From NCBI RefSeq assembly GCF_001183605.1, contig NZ_LFXJ01000010.1, positions 62,001-126,000 on the forward strand: a stretch of 64,000 nucleotides of DNA. The letters are read 5' to 3'. A model generated the notes under the pieces. That model made no database searches, had not been told where the DNA came from, and saw nothing but the letters and a program-made list of their open reading frames with translations. This document shows positions 8,367 through 16,797 of the stretch, in pieces. This DNA comes from Lysinibacillus xylanilyticus (lineage in GTDB: Bacteria; Bacillota; Bacilli; Bacillales_A; Planococcaceae). The position numbers were made by a program, and so were the translations under genes. Within the stretch, counting starts at the first letter, position 1. The number at the start of each line of letters is the position of its first letter.

Positions 8367-9038
8367 CTAATCTTTCTTTAGTTTCGCTGCAAAGCGATTA
8401 CCTATTGATTGAATACTCTGAACAAGGATGATTAAGATAAACACAGTCGCATACATCACATCGACCTCATAGCGTAAATGACCGTAACGGTATGCGAGAT
8501 CACCTAAACCACCAGCACCAACCATTCCTGCCATTGCTGTTGCTCCTATAAGACCAATTGTAGCAATCGTTAAACCTAAAATAATGGATGGACGAGCCTC
8601 ACGAAGTAAGACATTCCAAATAATATGACGGCGTTTAATACCCATTGCTGTATAAGCTTCCACAACACCTGGATCAACTTCTAAAAGTGCCGTTTCCATA
8701 AGTCGAGCAATATATGGCGCTGTATAAACAACAAGCGGTACAATAACACCTTTTACACCGATAGTTGTGCCAACGATGAGCTTCGTGAACGGTAAAATGA
8801 AAAATAGTAAAATAATGAACGGTACAGAGCGAATAATATTAATAAATAAATTGAAAAATTGATAGAGAAATTTATTTTCAAAGGATTGTCCCGGGCGAGT
8901 TAAAACGATTAAAAGCCCTAAAGGGATCCCAATTAAAATAGAAAAGAATAATGAAATCCCGACCATTTGGAAGGTTTCGATAATGGATTTCCCAATAACA
9001 TCTGACCAATCTGCAAAGAAGCTTTGAATGCTATTCAT
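8367..9038 (-). CDS. metI: Methionine ABC transporter permease MetI (MetP)
   Basis: 223 aa permease of the methionine importer, with about five membrane helices and the EAYTAMGIKRRHIIWNVLLREARPSI coupling loop typical of MetI (EAA motif). It overlaps the end of metN by 8 bases. It works with the ATPase MetN and the lipoprotein MetQ encoded just upstream to bring in D/L-methionine and related compounds. Confidence 0.96.
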   Translation of the reverse strand: MNSIQSFFADWSDVIGKSIIETFQMVGISLFFSILIGIPLGLLIVLTRPGQSFENKFLYQFFNLFINIIRSVPFIILLFFILPFTKLIVGTTIGVKGVIVPLVVYTAPYIARLMETALLEVDPGVVEAYTAMGIKRRHIIWNVLLREARPSIILGLTIATIGLIGATAMAGMVGAGGLGDLAYRYGHLRYEVDVMYATVFILIILVQSIQSIGNRFAAKLKKD

Positions 9039-10056
9039 TTAATTCGCCTCCTAATTCCTCGACGCTTACTCCGTTTTCTGTAAAATACTTAAGTGCTTTT
9101 TCTACGATTTGAGCTTTACCGTGTAGATGCACGACAATATTACCGACAATGCCGTTTTTTAATTCAATGATATTGGCTGTTAAAATATTTGGTTGTACAT
9201 CATAAACTTTGCTCACTTCTGCTAGTAATGGTTTCCCTGTACTTTCACCAAGGAATGTTAAACGAATAACACTTCCCGAAACATTTAATTGCTCGATAAG
9301 GGAAGGAGATAAATTACGTTGAGAAATGGTATTTAAAAATTTTCGTGTCGTTGGATGCTGAGGCTTGGAAAATAGCTCTATCGCTGAGCCATATTCCACA
9401 ACTGCCCCTGATTCCAGAACGGAAACATCATCGCAAATTTTTTGAATAACATTCATTTCATGTGTAATGAGTAAAATAGTGATGCCTAGCTCACGATTAA
9501 TTTTCAAGAGAAGCTCAAGAATGGCGTCAGTTGTTTCAGGATCGAGTGCACTTGTTGCTTCATCACTGAGTAAAATCTCAGGCTCTTGGGCGAGGGCACG
9601 TGCAATAGCGACACGTTGCTTTTGACCACCTGAAAGCTGGCTAGGATAGCTATCTAATTTCTCTGTTAGGCCAACAATTTCTGCATATTTTGCAACGCGT
9701 TCTTTTACTTCAGAGCCGTTATAGCCTAGAAGCTTTAATGGTATCGAGATATTGCTGTAAACGGTCGCTGTTTTTAAAAGGTTAAAATGTTGGAAAATCA
9801 TCCCGATTTTTTGACGTGTTTTGCGAAGGTCGTTTAGAGAAAGGGAAGTAATATCTACATTATCAATCAATACTTTTCCTGTTGTTGGACGCTCTAATAA
9901 ATTGACACAGCGAATGAGGGTACTTTTTCCTGCACCGCTGTAGCCAATAACCCCATGAATTTCACCTTTTCTGACATGCAAGTTAATACCATCTACTGCT
10001 TTGACGATACCTTTTTTAGTTTTAAATTCTTTTGATATGTTTTCTAATTGAATCAT
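9031..10056 (-). CDS. metN: Methionine ABC transporter ATP-binding protein MetN
   Basis: 341 aa. Walker A GYSGAGKST, signature LSGGQKQRVAIARALA and Walker B LLSDEATSALD are complete. The last ~75 residues form the NIL (ACT-like) domain that in MetN binds methionine and inhibits transport. Ribosome binding site AAGGAG. It stands about 105 bases after metQ with a strong hairpin in the gap, and overlaps metI. Confidence 0.97.
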   Translation of the reverse strand: MIQLENISKEFKTKKGIVKAVDGINLHVRKGEIHGVIGYSGAGKSTLIRCVNLLERPTTGKVLIDNVDITSLSLNDLRKTRQKIGMIFQHFNLLKTATVYSNISIPLKLLGYNGSEVKERVAKYAEIVGLTEKLDSYPSQLSGGQKQRVAIARALAQEPEILLSDEATSALDPETTDAILELLLKINRELGITILLITHEMNVIQKICDDVSVLESGAVVEYGSAIELFSKPQHPTTRKFLNTISQRNLSPSLIEQLNVSGSVIRLTFLGESTGKPLLAEVSKVYDVQPNILTANIIELKNGIVGNIVVHLHGKAQIVEKALKYFTENGVSVEELGGELNE

Positions 10057-10091
10057 ACTGTGAAATCTCCTTTCTAAGCCCTTCTATATAG

Positions 10092-10134
10092 CAAGAATCT
10101 GCTAGCTTTCCTATAGGAGTCTCGCAGATTCTTG
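10092..10134 (-). other. Intercistronic hairpin between metQ and metN
   Basis: Perfect 11-bp stem 10092-10102 with 10124-10134 and a 21-base loop. No T-run follows on either strand, so it is more likely an mRNA-stability or processing hairpin than a full terminator. Such a hairpin could raise the amount of the binding protein relative to the other subunits. Confidence 0.6.
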
Positions 10135-10161
10135 ATTTTATGAAAGGGTCTTAATCGTCAC

Positions 10162-10995
10162 TTACCAGCTTGGAATTACAGAACCTTTGAATTCTTCTTC
10201 AATAAATTTGCGTACTTCATCAGATTGATAAGCTTCAACGAATTTCTTTATCGTTGGGTCGTCCTTGTTTTCAGCACGTACCACAATGTAATTTACATAT
10301 GGAGAGTCAGTAGATTCTAAAAGAATGGAATCTTTTTTAGGATCAATGCCAGCTTCAAGAGCGAAGTTAGTATTAATGGCTGCTACATCTACTTCACTTA
10401 GCTGCTTTGGAATTTGTGCAGCCTCTAATTCAATGAATTTTAAGTTCTTTTTATTTTCTTCCACATCACGAATAGAAGCAGTTAAGTCTGCACCATCTTT
10501 TAATTTTATATAGCCTGCCTCTTGAAGGACAAATAGTGCACGAGCGCCGTTTGTTGGATCATTTGGTAATCCGAATGTTGCACCATCAGGAACGTCATCG
10601 AATGATTTATATTTTTCAGAGTATATACCCATAGGATTTAAAATTGTTTTTCCTACTGGCACTAAATCTGTATTGTGATCTTTGTTAAATGTATCGAGGA
10701 ATGGCTTGTGTTGATAGCTATTTGCATCAAGATCACCTTCAGCTAATGATGTATTTGGTAAAACATAATCAGAGAAAGATTTTAGTTCTACCTCTAAGCC
10801 TTTTTCTTTGGCAACCTTTGCAGCAACCTCTGCAATCTGTTCGTGTGGACCAGAAGTTACACCTACTACAATTTTATGTTCATTAATAGCCTTACTTTGA
10901 CTCTCTTTACTATCTTCTTTAGTACCACAGCCTACTAATGCTGCTACTAATGTGAGACTCGCTAAACCTAGTAAAATTTTGTTTTTCTTTTTCAT
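10162..10995 (-). CDS. metQ: Methionine-binding lipoprotein MetQ
   Basis: 277 aa NlpA/MetQ-type solute-binding lipoprotein. Signal peptide with lipobox LVAALVGC; the lipidated Cys is about residue 23. The body shows the family pattern VGVTSGPHEQIAEVA, SFSDYVLPN, DANSYQHKPFLD, FGLPNDPTNGARAL and PYVNYIVVRAENKDD. I chose the ATG at 10995, which has GGAGGT at the right distance; an in-frame upstream start at 11010 has none. First gene of the operon, downstream of the SAM-I riboswitch. Confidence 0.96.
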   Translation of the reverse strand: MKKKNKILLGLASLTLVAALVGCGTKEDSKESQSKAINEHKIVVGVTSGPHEQIAEVAAKVAKEKGLEVELKSFSDYVLPNTSLAEGDLDANSYQHKPFLDTFNKDHNTDLVPVGKTILNPMGIYSEKYKSFDDVPDGATFGLPNDPTNGARALFVLQEAGYIKLKDGADLTASIRDVEENKKNLKFIELEAAQIPKQLSEVDVAAINTNFALEAGIDPKKDSILLESTDSPYVNYIVVRAENKDDPTIKKFVEAYQSDEVRKFIEEEFKGSVIPSW

Positions 10996-11039
10996 GAAAC
11001 ATACCTCCAAAGTTGTTTTATCGATCGGTCTTTAAAAAA

Positions 11040-11215
11040 ATCAATTTCGCCTTGGCGTAATTGCGTCCGGATTTTGAATTGTGCCTAGGCCTGCACGATG
11101 CAGGTCAGTTAGCCGTTTTCGCAGGATGCGAAGGTTTTAGGCTAACATCCTCGTATTCGTTCATTTCAAAATCCGTGACATCCGCCGGAGGCTTTTATCT
11201 TCATGTAAATGAAGA
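11040..11215. repeat. Interspersed repeat copy A, inside the met leader
   Basis: Carries the family modules: terminal palindrome (11043-11062, AATT-YGCC--GGCG-AATT type), GCGTCCGG, a nested hairpin (outer stem 11108-11114 with 11140-11146, inner stem 11118-11123 with 11127-11132, loop GGA) and the GACATCCGCCGGAGGC module. It sits between the riboswitch terminator and metQ, so it is transcribed as part of the leader RNA. The TCCT-loop strand is the minus strand here. Confidence 0.85.
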
Positions 11216-11248
11216 TAAAAAAAACTCTCTTAAAAAAACTAAGAGAGG
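11216..11248 (-). terminator. Riboswitch-controlled terminator of the met operon
   Basis: On the minus strand the 8-bp stem 11240-11247 with 11225-11232 is followed by a run of U (11217-11224). Its 5' arm can instead pair with the 3' arm of the riboswitch P1 helix (11265-11275), which is the expected antiterminator arrangement. Confidence 0.9.
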
Positions 11249-11373
11249 CTCATGAAAAAACGTCCTCTCTTATCTTTCAAACGATTATCGTTTGCAGGAT
11301 TTAGCACCTTCCTTAAAAAAAAGGAGGTTGCCGAGCTTCATAGGGCCAGTCCCTCAGCTACTCTTGATAAGAG
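11249..11373 (-). promoter_or_regulatory. SAM-I (S-box) riboswitch
   Basis: On the minus strand the sequence contains the S-box hallmarks in order: CTTATCAAGAG at the 5' P1/P2 side, GAGGGACTGGCCC, GAAGC-CGGCAACC, AAGGTGCTAAATCCTGC, and the closing GATAAGAG (complement of 11266-11273). The P1 3' arm is complementary to the 5' arm of the terminator that follows. High S-adenosylmethionine should therefore stop transcription before metQ. A very strong match. Confidence 0.97.
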
Positions 11374-11407
11374 ATTTATAATATTTTTTTGTAAATCCGA
11401 TAGAACT

Positions 11408-11436
11408 AATATAAATTATAGGATATAGTAAGTCAA
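11408..11436 (-). promoter_or_regulatory. Probable sigma-A promoter of the met operon
   Basis: TTGACT (11436-11431) and TATATT (11413-11408) with a 17-base spacer on the minus strand. Transcription would start about 30 bases before the riboswitch. Confidence 0.7.
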
Positions 11437-11493
11437 TCGAATTTTTCAAATTTTTTATTTTATTATAATATTTCGTATGAAAGAGGGATGGGA

Positions 11494-11997
11494 ATGTCTG
11501 TTAGAGTGAATTATGGGATTGGCTCATTTGGAAAGGTAATTAGTGCACGTATTCTAATGGGAACAGATATCATTGAGGGGATCGAGGCTATCTGTGAAGA
11601 AAATGGTATAGAGTCAGCAACAATTGTTAGCTGTATCGGTAGCTTTCAAAAAAGTAGCTTTGTCTATTTAGTACCTGATGAATCTTCTAAAATTAAAGTG
11701 TGTTTTAGTGAAGTTATTGAAAAAGAGGGCCCACTTGAATTTATCCAAGGCTCTGGTGTTGTTTGTAAACGTGATGGAGGATATGATACGCATCTTCATG
11801 GTTCTATGAGTGATCAGTGGGGGGGAGTGTCCGGCGGGCATTTGATGAAAGGTGGAAGTATTGTTATTACAGCTGATGTTGTTTTAGCAGAAATACAAGG
11901 GATTCAGCATATTCGCCAGTTTGATGAAGAAACAAGTCATGTCCAATTTTATCCACTAGAAGAAGGGCTGAAGCAACCAAGGAAGATAGTAAAATGA
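11494..11997 (+). CDS. PPC/DUF296 domain protein
   Basis: 167 aa consisting of one PPC (DUF296) domain. Visible family features: IISARI-like first strand, a His-rich turn THLHGSMSDQWGG, GGHLMKGGSIVITADVVL near the C-terminus. In plants the domain is found with AT-hooks; in bacteria it stands alone and its function is not established. The ATG at 11494 is chosen because GAGG lies 7 bases before it; the ATG at 11488 touches that site. It is divergent from the met operon promoter. Confidence 0.85.
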   Translation: MSVRVNYGIGSFGKVISARILMGTDIIEGIEAICEENGIESATIVSCIGSFQKSSFVYLVPDESSKIKVCFSEVIEKEGPLEFIQGSGVVCKRDGGYDTHLHGSMSDQWGGVSGGHLMKGGSIVITADVVLAEIQGIQHIRQFDEETSHVQFYPLEEGLKQPRKIVK

Positions 11998-11998
11998 A

Positions 11999-12041
11999 AA
12001 AACTGTCTCCAAAGCAAATATGCGCAAAGGGGACAGTTTTG
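11999..12041 (+). terminator. Hairpin terminator after the PPC gene
   Basis: Stem 11999-12010 with 12029-12040, loop of 18 bases, short T-run. Confidence 0.65.
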
Positions 12042-12066
12042 ATAGGGTCTTACTTAGGTAGAGGGA

Positions 12067-13245
12067 CTAAAATGCACATGAGTTAAATAAGTTTAATTTT
12101 TCGATTCTGCTGATTGCTTCACGTAAGCGGTCTTCGCTAACAAGTAAACCAACTCGCACATAGCCTTCACCATATTGACCAAAGCCATTTCCTGCAGCTA
12201 CTGCGATATCAGCTTTGTCGAGCAATAAATCGGCAAATTGTTTACTCGTAAAGCCTAGTGGGACAGGTAACCATGCAAAGAAAGAGCCTCTCGGTGCTGT
12301 TACTTGCCAACCAATTCGCTGAGCTTCTTCGATAAGGACGTTTCGGCGACTCTCATAAGTCGCTCTTAGCTTGTCAACGCAACTTTGAGAAGCAGTAAGT
12401 GCAACTGCCGCAGCTTGTTGCACTGCAGGGAACTGACTACAAAATAGATGATCTTGAATAAGGTTAATGGCTGCAATAATATCAGGGTTACCAACTGCAA
12501 AACCAATGCGCCAGCCCGCCATATTATACGTTTTGGATAATGTATACATTTCAATACCGACATCTTTTGCACCATCAGCTTGCAGGAAGCTGATAGGTTT
12601 ATTGCCGTCAAATCCAATTGCCCCGTAGGCAAAATCGTGTGCTACGATAATGTTATGCTTTTTTGCAAAGCGTACTGTTTCCTCGAAAAATTCAAGTGTT
12701 GCAGTACCACCAGTTGGGTTATTCGGGTAATTCAAGTAAAGTAGCTTCGCCTTATCTTTTACTTCATCGGATAAAGCATTATAATCAGGCAGGAAATTAT
12801 TTTCTGCAAAAAGTGGCATGACTTCAAAATTAACATCGCCTAATACGACACCAGATAAGTAATCGGGATATCCAGGATCGGGTAAAAGTATTGTATCGCC
12901 AGGGTTTAAAACGGCTAACGGTAACTCAACGAGACCGATTTTCGTACCACCGAGAATAGCTACTTCTGTTTCAGGATCAATGTCAACATTGTATTCACGT
13001 TTGTAGAAGTTTGCTGCTGCTTGGCGTAATTCTGCTATGCCACGAAATGGAGAGTATTTATGATTTTGAGGATTTTCTGCTGCCTCCTGTAATGCTTTAA
13101 TAATGTGGGGAGGAGTGGGTTGGTCAGGATTACCTTGACCGAGATTAATAACATCACGCCCTTCAGCTAGAGCTGCGTTTACTTTTTGCACAAGTGCTGC
13201 AAAAAATTGAGTTGGGAGTTGCTGTAGTTTTTTTGAGAATTCCAT
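12067..13245 (-). CDS. mtnE: PLP-dependent aminotransferase, MtnE-like
   Basis: 392 aa class I/II aminotransferase. Features: GQGNPDQPTPPHI, YPNNPTGG, AHDFAYG, and the PLP lysine K238 in TLSKTYNMAGWRIGF. In Bacillus subtilis the methionine-salvage transaminase gene mtnE (ykrV) lies next to mtnU (ykrU), an omega-amidase; here an MtnU-like gene lies 1 kb away beyond a PhzF-like gene, and the methionine importer is next door. This supports a role in converting 4-methylthio-2-oxobutyrate to methionine. LL-diaminopimelate aminotransferase is the main alternative from sequence alone. Confidence 0.8.
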   Translation of the reverse strand: MEFSKKLQQLPTQFFAALVQKVNAALAEGRDVINLGQGNPDQPTPPHIIKALQEAAENPQNHKYSPFRGIAELRQAAANFYKREYNVDIDPETEVAILGGTKIGLVELPLAVLNPGDTILLPDPGYPDYLSGVVLGDVNFEVMPLFAENNFLPDYNALSDEVKDKAKLLYLNYPNNPTGGTATLEFFEETVRFAKKHNIIVAHDFAYGAIGFDGNKPISFLQADGAKDVGIEMYTLSKTYNMAGWRIGFAVGNPDIIAAINLIQDHLFCSQFPAVQQAAAVALTASQSCVDKLRATYESRRNVLIEEAQRIGWQVTAPRGSFFAWLPVPLGFTSKQFADLLLDKADIAVAAGNGFGQYGEGYVRVGLLVSEDRLREAISRIEKLNLFNSCAF

Positions 13246-13385
13246 GCATGTCCACCTTTTTCAGAATATAATAATTATTAAAGATATGATGCACATATTA
13301 TTACTTTTTTTAGTAATTGTCTAGTGCATTTTCAAAAACTATAGGTAACTATAAGTGACCCAATATGTATATGGGGGTGGGAAAA

Positions 13386-14180
13386 ATGAACAAAGTCTCA
13401 TATTTTATCGTCAATGCTTTTACTACAGAGCTTTACAAGGGAAATCCCGCAGCAGTATGTTTACTTGATTCAGCAATACCTGAGTCGACCATGCAAAAAA
13501 TTGCTCAGGAGATTCCCGTACCAACAACAGCTTTTGTCCAAAAGAAGGATAATGATTTTTTTCTTAGATGGTTTACGCCAGCAAAGGAAATACCGATTTG
13601 TGGACATGGAACAATTGCTAGCGCTTTTTTACTTTGGAAACAAGGGATTGTACCCGTCAACTCTTCAATTACATTTCAAACTTTAAGTGGTCCTTTGCAA
13701 GCAATTTGGTTGAATGAACTAGTTGAAATAACGATTCAAAAGTATCGATTAGAAGAGATTGAATGTCCTGTGGGGCTTGAAGAATGGCTTGGTATGAAAC
13801 CGACATATGTAGGGAAAACAGAATTGGATTTAATTGTGGAGTTAAGTCACGAAGAGTATATTGCAAATTTCAAAGCTGATTTTCATGCGATGAATCAGTT
13901 CCCTGTACGTGGTGTTTGTATTACAAGTCGTTCTAAGGATGAGGGGATTGATATTGTCTCAAGATTCTTTTCTCCAGCACAAGGCATTGATGAAGACCAT
14001 GTAAATGGTTCCACTCATGGTGCGTTAGGACCTTACTGGTGTGAAAAGTTATCAAAAGAAAGCATCGTTAGCAAACAGCTTTCAAAACGTGGTGGATTAT
14101 TATACGTTACACCCAAAATAAAAGATGTAGCTATTGCAGGTTCTGCAGTTCGAGTATTAAGCGGAGAAATATTAATCTAA
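13386..14180 (+). CDS. PhzF family protein lacking the usual catalytic Glu
   Basis: 264 aa, normal for the PhzF isomerase/epimerase-like fold. Typical features: VNAFTTELYKGNPAAVC at the start, FTPAKEIPICGHGTIASA in the N-terminal half, and a VNGSTHGALGPYW segment in the C-terminal half. In PhzF and YddE the first half has SETAF with the catalytic Glu; the same place here reads PVPTTAFV, so the Glu is Thr (T47). The ATG at 13386 is preferred over 13365 because GGGGGTGGG stands before it. Function unknown; position between an MtnE-like and an MtnU-like gene hints at sulfur amino-acid metabolism. Confidence 0.85.
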   Translation: MNKVSYFIVNAFTTELYKGNPAAVCLLDSAIPESTMQKIAQEIPVPTTAFVQKKDNDFFLRWFTPAKEIPICGHGTIASAFLLWKQGIVPVNSSITFQTLSGPLQAIWLNELVEITIQKYRLEEIECPVGLEEWLGMKPTYVGKTELDLIVELSHEEYIANFKADFHAMNQFPVRGVCITSRSKDEGIDIVSRFFSPAQGIDEDHVNGSTHGALGPYWCEKLSKESIVSKQLSKRGGLLYVTPKIKDVAIAGSAVRVLSGEILI

Positions 14181-14262
14181 ATATTGAGCTAAAACCATGG
14201 AAGTAAGGTTGTTTTATTGTAGTATAAAATATAGAAATGTACTGTCTAGAGGAGGAATAGCA

Positions 14263-15057
14263 ATGAAAATTGGATGTATCCAACTAAATGTTGGCTTTGG
14301 CAAAGTAGAAGAAAATTTTGCTCGTGCTGAGGATAAGATTCGTGAAGCGACAAAACAAGGTGCAGAAATTATTGTACTACCGGAGATGTGGAATACAGGC
14401 TATGCACTTGAAAAATTACCGGAGCTTGCAGATGTTGATGGAGAACGTTCGAAAGCATTTTTGTCAGATTTAGCGAAAGAGCTTGGCGTACATATTGTTG
14501 GAGGCTCTGTTTCAACGAAGAAGGGCGATAAATTTTACAACACGATGTATACGTTTGATAAGAATGGTGAGTTAGTAGGTGAATATAACAAGGCACATCT
14601 TTTCCGTTTGATGGACGAGCATTTATATTTAGAAGCTGGGGATGAAATGAATCGCTTTGCCCTTGGAGATATCGAGGCTGCAGGCGTGATTTGCTATGAT
14701 ATCCGCTTCCCGGAATGGCTACGCGCTCACGCCTTAGAGGGTGCAAAGGTATTGTTCGTACCGGCGCAATGGCCGACACCACGTATCGATCATTGGAAAA
14801 CATTGCTACAAGCACGTGCCATTGAAAATCAATGCTTCGTCATCGCTGTTAATCGTATTTCTAGGAAGGTTGAAAACTTCAATGGTCAATCAATGATTAT
14901 TCAACCGTGGGGCGAAGTACTTTGGGTTGGCGCAGAGGACGAAGAAGTAGCTGTCATCGATGTGGACTTTTCGATTGTCGATGAAGTACGAGGTAGAATT
15001 CCTGTTTATGACGACCGCAGACCAGGATTATATAGCGGAGTAGTTACCGGAAATTAA
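14263..15057 (+). CDS. mtnU: Carbon-nitrogen hydrolase, MtnU-like omega-amidase
   Basis: 264 aa nitrilase-superfamily enzyme. The catalytic triad is visible: E41 in LPEMWNTGY, K110 in YNKAHLF and C144 in VICYDIRFPE. Omega-amidases hydrolyse 2-oxoglutaramate left over when glutamine donates the amino group in methionine salvage, and MtnU is next to MtnE in Bacillus. The ATG at 14263 has AGGAGG upstream. Followed by a strong hairpin. Confidence 0.88.
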   Translation: MKIGCIQLNVGFGKVEENFARAEDKIREATKQGAEIIVLPEMWNTGYALEKLPELADVDGERSKAFLSDLAKELGVHIVGGSVSTKKGDKFYNTMYTFDKNGELVGEYNKAHLFRLMDEHLYLEAGDEMNRFALGDIEAAGVICYDIRFPEWLRAHALEGAKVLFVPAQWPTPRIDHWKTLLQARAIENQCFVIAVNRISRKVENFNGQSMIIQPWGEVLWVGAEDEEVAVIDVDFSIVDEVRGRIPVYDDRRPGLYSGVVTGN

Positions 15058-15064
15058 AATCTGG

Positions 15065-15102
15065 TAGCACGCTCAAGAAGTAAAGCAATCTTGAGCGTGC
15101 TA
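15065..15102. terminator. Perfect 14-bp hairpin after mtnU
   Basis: Stem 15065-15078 with 15089-15102, loop 10 bases. There is no T-run, so termination is uncertain. Confidence 0.55.
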
Positions 15103-15112
15103 ATCAATCAAC

Positions 15113-15196
15113 ATCGCCGGTAAAAAGGTGACCATCGCCGATAACCCAGTCAACACCTCCGATAACCCAGTCAACACCTCCGATAAACCCCACAAA
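15113..15196. repeat. 21-bp-period array, core CCGATAA
   Basis: Four units of exactly 21 bp (CATCGCCGATAACCCAGTCAA type) between the convergent mtnU and pucR-type genes. Two neighbouring units are nearly identical. Confidence 0.85.
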
Positions 15197-15207
15197 AACA
15201 AAGTATT

Positions 15208-16776
15208 TTAGTTTTTCTCCTCAATCAATGAATTAGCAAGCAACATAAATTCAAGTGTAATTCGATTATGTCCCTTCATAAAATTTTCCCCTAAGAGACT
15301 TTCAAGCTTTTTTAAACGATGGTAGAGTGTTTGTCGTACGATGAACAGTTGGTTGGCTGTTTGTTGTTTGGAGCCATTCGTTTGTAAATATACCTGTAGA
15401 GTTTCTAATAGCTTACTGTTATATTTTTTGTCGTATTCAATAACAGGTTGCAAATAATCTTGAATCACTTCCTGTAAATTTACTTGCATCTGTAATTTAT
15501 AGATGAGGTGATGTAGATGTAAATCATCGTAAAAATAAGAAGTTGTTTGTACTTTACTGCAAATATACAATGTTTCGAGTGCGGTTTGATAGCTCTTGGG
15601 TATTTCTTCTACGTCTGCAACGACTTTGCCAATGGCTACTTGATAACCTTGAACCATTTGTTTTTTATATAAATCGGTTTTTTGAAGGGAAGAAACTAAC
15701 GTATTTAATAATTCGCGACTCGATTTGCTATCCTTTGTATGGAGTAAAATAAAAATGACATAGCTTTTTCTTTCAAATAAAAATGGTATAAATCCATTTT
15801 GCTCAAAAAGGTTTCGATAGTAGAGCTTACTATAGACAATATCCTCTTGCGTCCTAGAGGCTGCGTTAGGAGTTGCTAGAATAAAAACAGCTCCGCTAGA
15901 AAGTTTATAGCTAGAGTGATGGGTTACGATAAATTTATAAATTTCCTCTTTCGATAGTTTTTGATCTATCCAATCCGCTAAAATAGAGGCATCCTCAATG
16001 TCCCTTTTTTCTTCGATATAAAATTCTCTCATTAACAGCTGCGCTAGCGCAGTAGCCGTACGGTCTAAAATAAGTAATTCGAACTCTGAGAATAGACCAT
16101 CCTCTCTATAGAGCGTTAAATCTGCATAATGCTGATCCAAAATAAAGATTGGTTCATTTTTAAATACTGGTGCTAATTTTTTCATCGTTAAAAGTAGTTG
16201 GCGCTTATGATGTGGCATGTTTGGAAAAAAGATAGGCTCTCGACCTTTAATAGAAAAGATAATTTGTGTCTTCAATTTATTATACATATTTTGTAAAACT
16301 TCTTCTGCGGTTTGCCCTAATAGAGCATTTTTATTTAATGTTTGAGAGTAGGATTCTAAAGTAGAGATCATTAAATATTGTTGATTCATAATTTGACTAT
16401 GTAGATCCTGTGTAATACGGACAAAAGGAACAGTGTCATGAAAAACGATAATAGGGAAGCTGTGACGGTTAGCAAGAGCTACAATCACTTCTGGGATGGT
16501 TTGTATGGAAGTCCCATATTCAATGCATAATGCAGCACAATTTTTTTGGATTAAGGACTCTACAAAAAAGATAAAATCCTCTATGCTATGCTGAAGGCTT
16601 ATCCCTGTTGTTAAAACCAATTCATCACCAGCTAGAAAATTATCTACTTGTATAATTTCAATGACATGAGCCCACTTTACTATTCGTAATAATCCATCCT
16701 CACCAGCTACGACCTCAGCACTTTGGAAGTATGTATTTTCTAATACATCCTTCAATTGAAGCTTAAATTGACTCAT
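15208..16776 (-). CDS. PucR family transcriptional regulator
   Basis: 522 aa. The N-terminal ~125 residues form the PucR sensory domain (LKDVLENTYFQSAEVVAG start, LTTGISL, IQKNCAALCIEYG); the middle is a GGDEF-like/CdaR region; the last ~60 residues are the HTH_30 DNA-binding domain (NGSKQQTANQLFIVRQTLYHRLKKLE). Start at 16776 has GGGAGGAGG. It is divergent from the permease-dehydrogenase-transaminase operon and is very probably its activator, sensing the substrate or product. PucR proteins control purine, proline, GABA and beta-alanine genes. Confidence 0.92.
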   Translation of the reverse strand: MSQFKLQLKDVLENTYFQSAEVVAGEDGLLRIVKWAHVIEIIQVDNFLAGDELVLTTGISLQHSIEDFIFFVESLIQKNCAALCIEYGTSIQTIPEVIVALANRHSFPIIVFHDTVPFVRITQDLHSQIMNQQYLMISTLESYSQTLNKNALLGQTAEEVLQNMYNKLKTQIIFSIKGREPIFFPNMPHHKRQLLLTMKKLAPVFKNEPIFILDQHYADLTLYREDGLFSEFELLILDRTATALAQLLMREFYIEEKRDIEDASILADWIDQKLSKEEIYKFIVTHHSSYKLSSGAVFILATPNAASRTQEDIVYSKLYYRNLFEQNGFIPFLFERKSYVIFILLHTKDSKSSRELLNTLVSSLQKTDLYKKQMVQGYQVAIGKVVADVEEIPKSYQTALETLYICSKVQTTSYFYDDLHLHHLIYKLQMQVNLQEVIQDYLQPVIEYDKKYNSKLLETLQVYLQTNGSKQQTANQLFIVRQTLYHRLKKLESLLGENFMKGHNRITLEFMLLANSLIEEKN

Positions 16777-16797
16777 GTTTATCCTCCTCCCTTTTAA

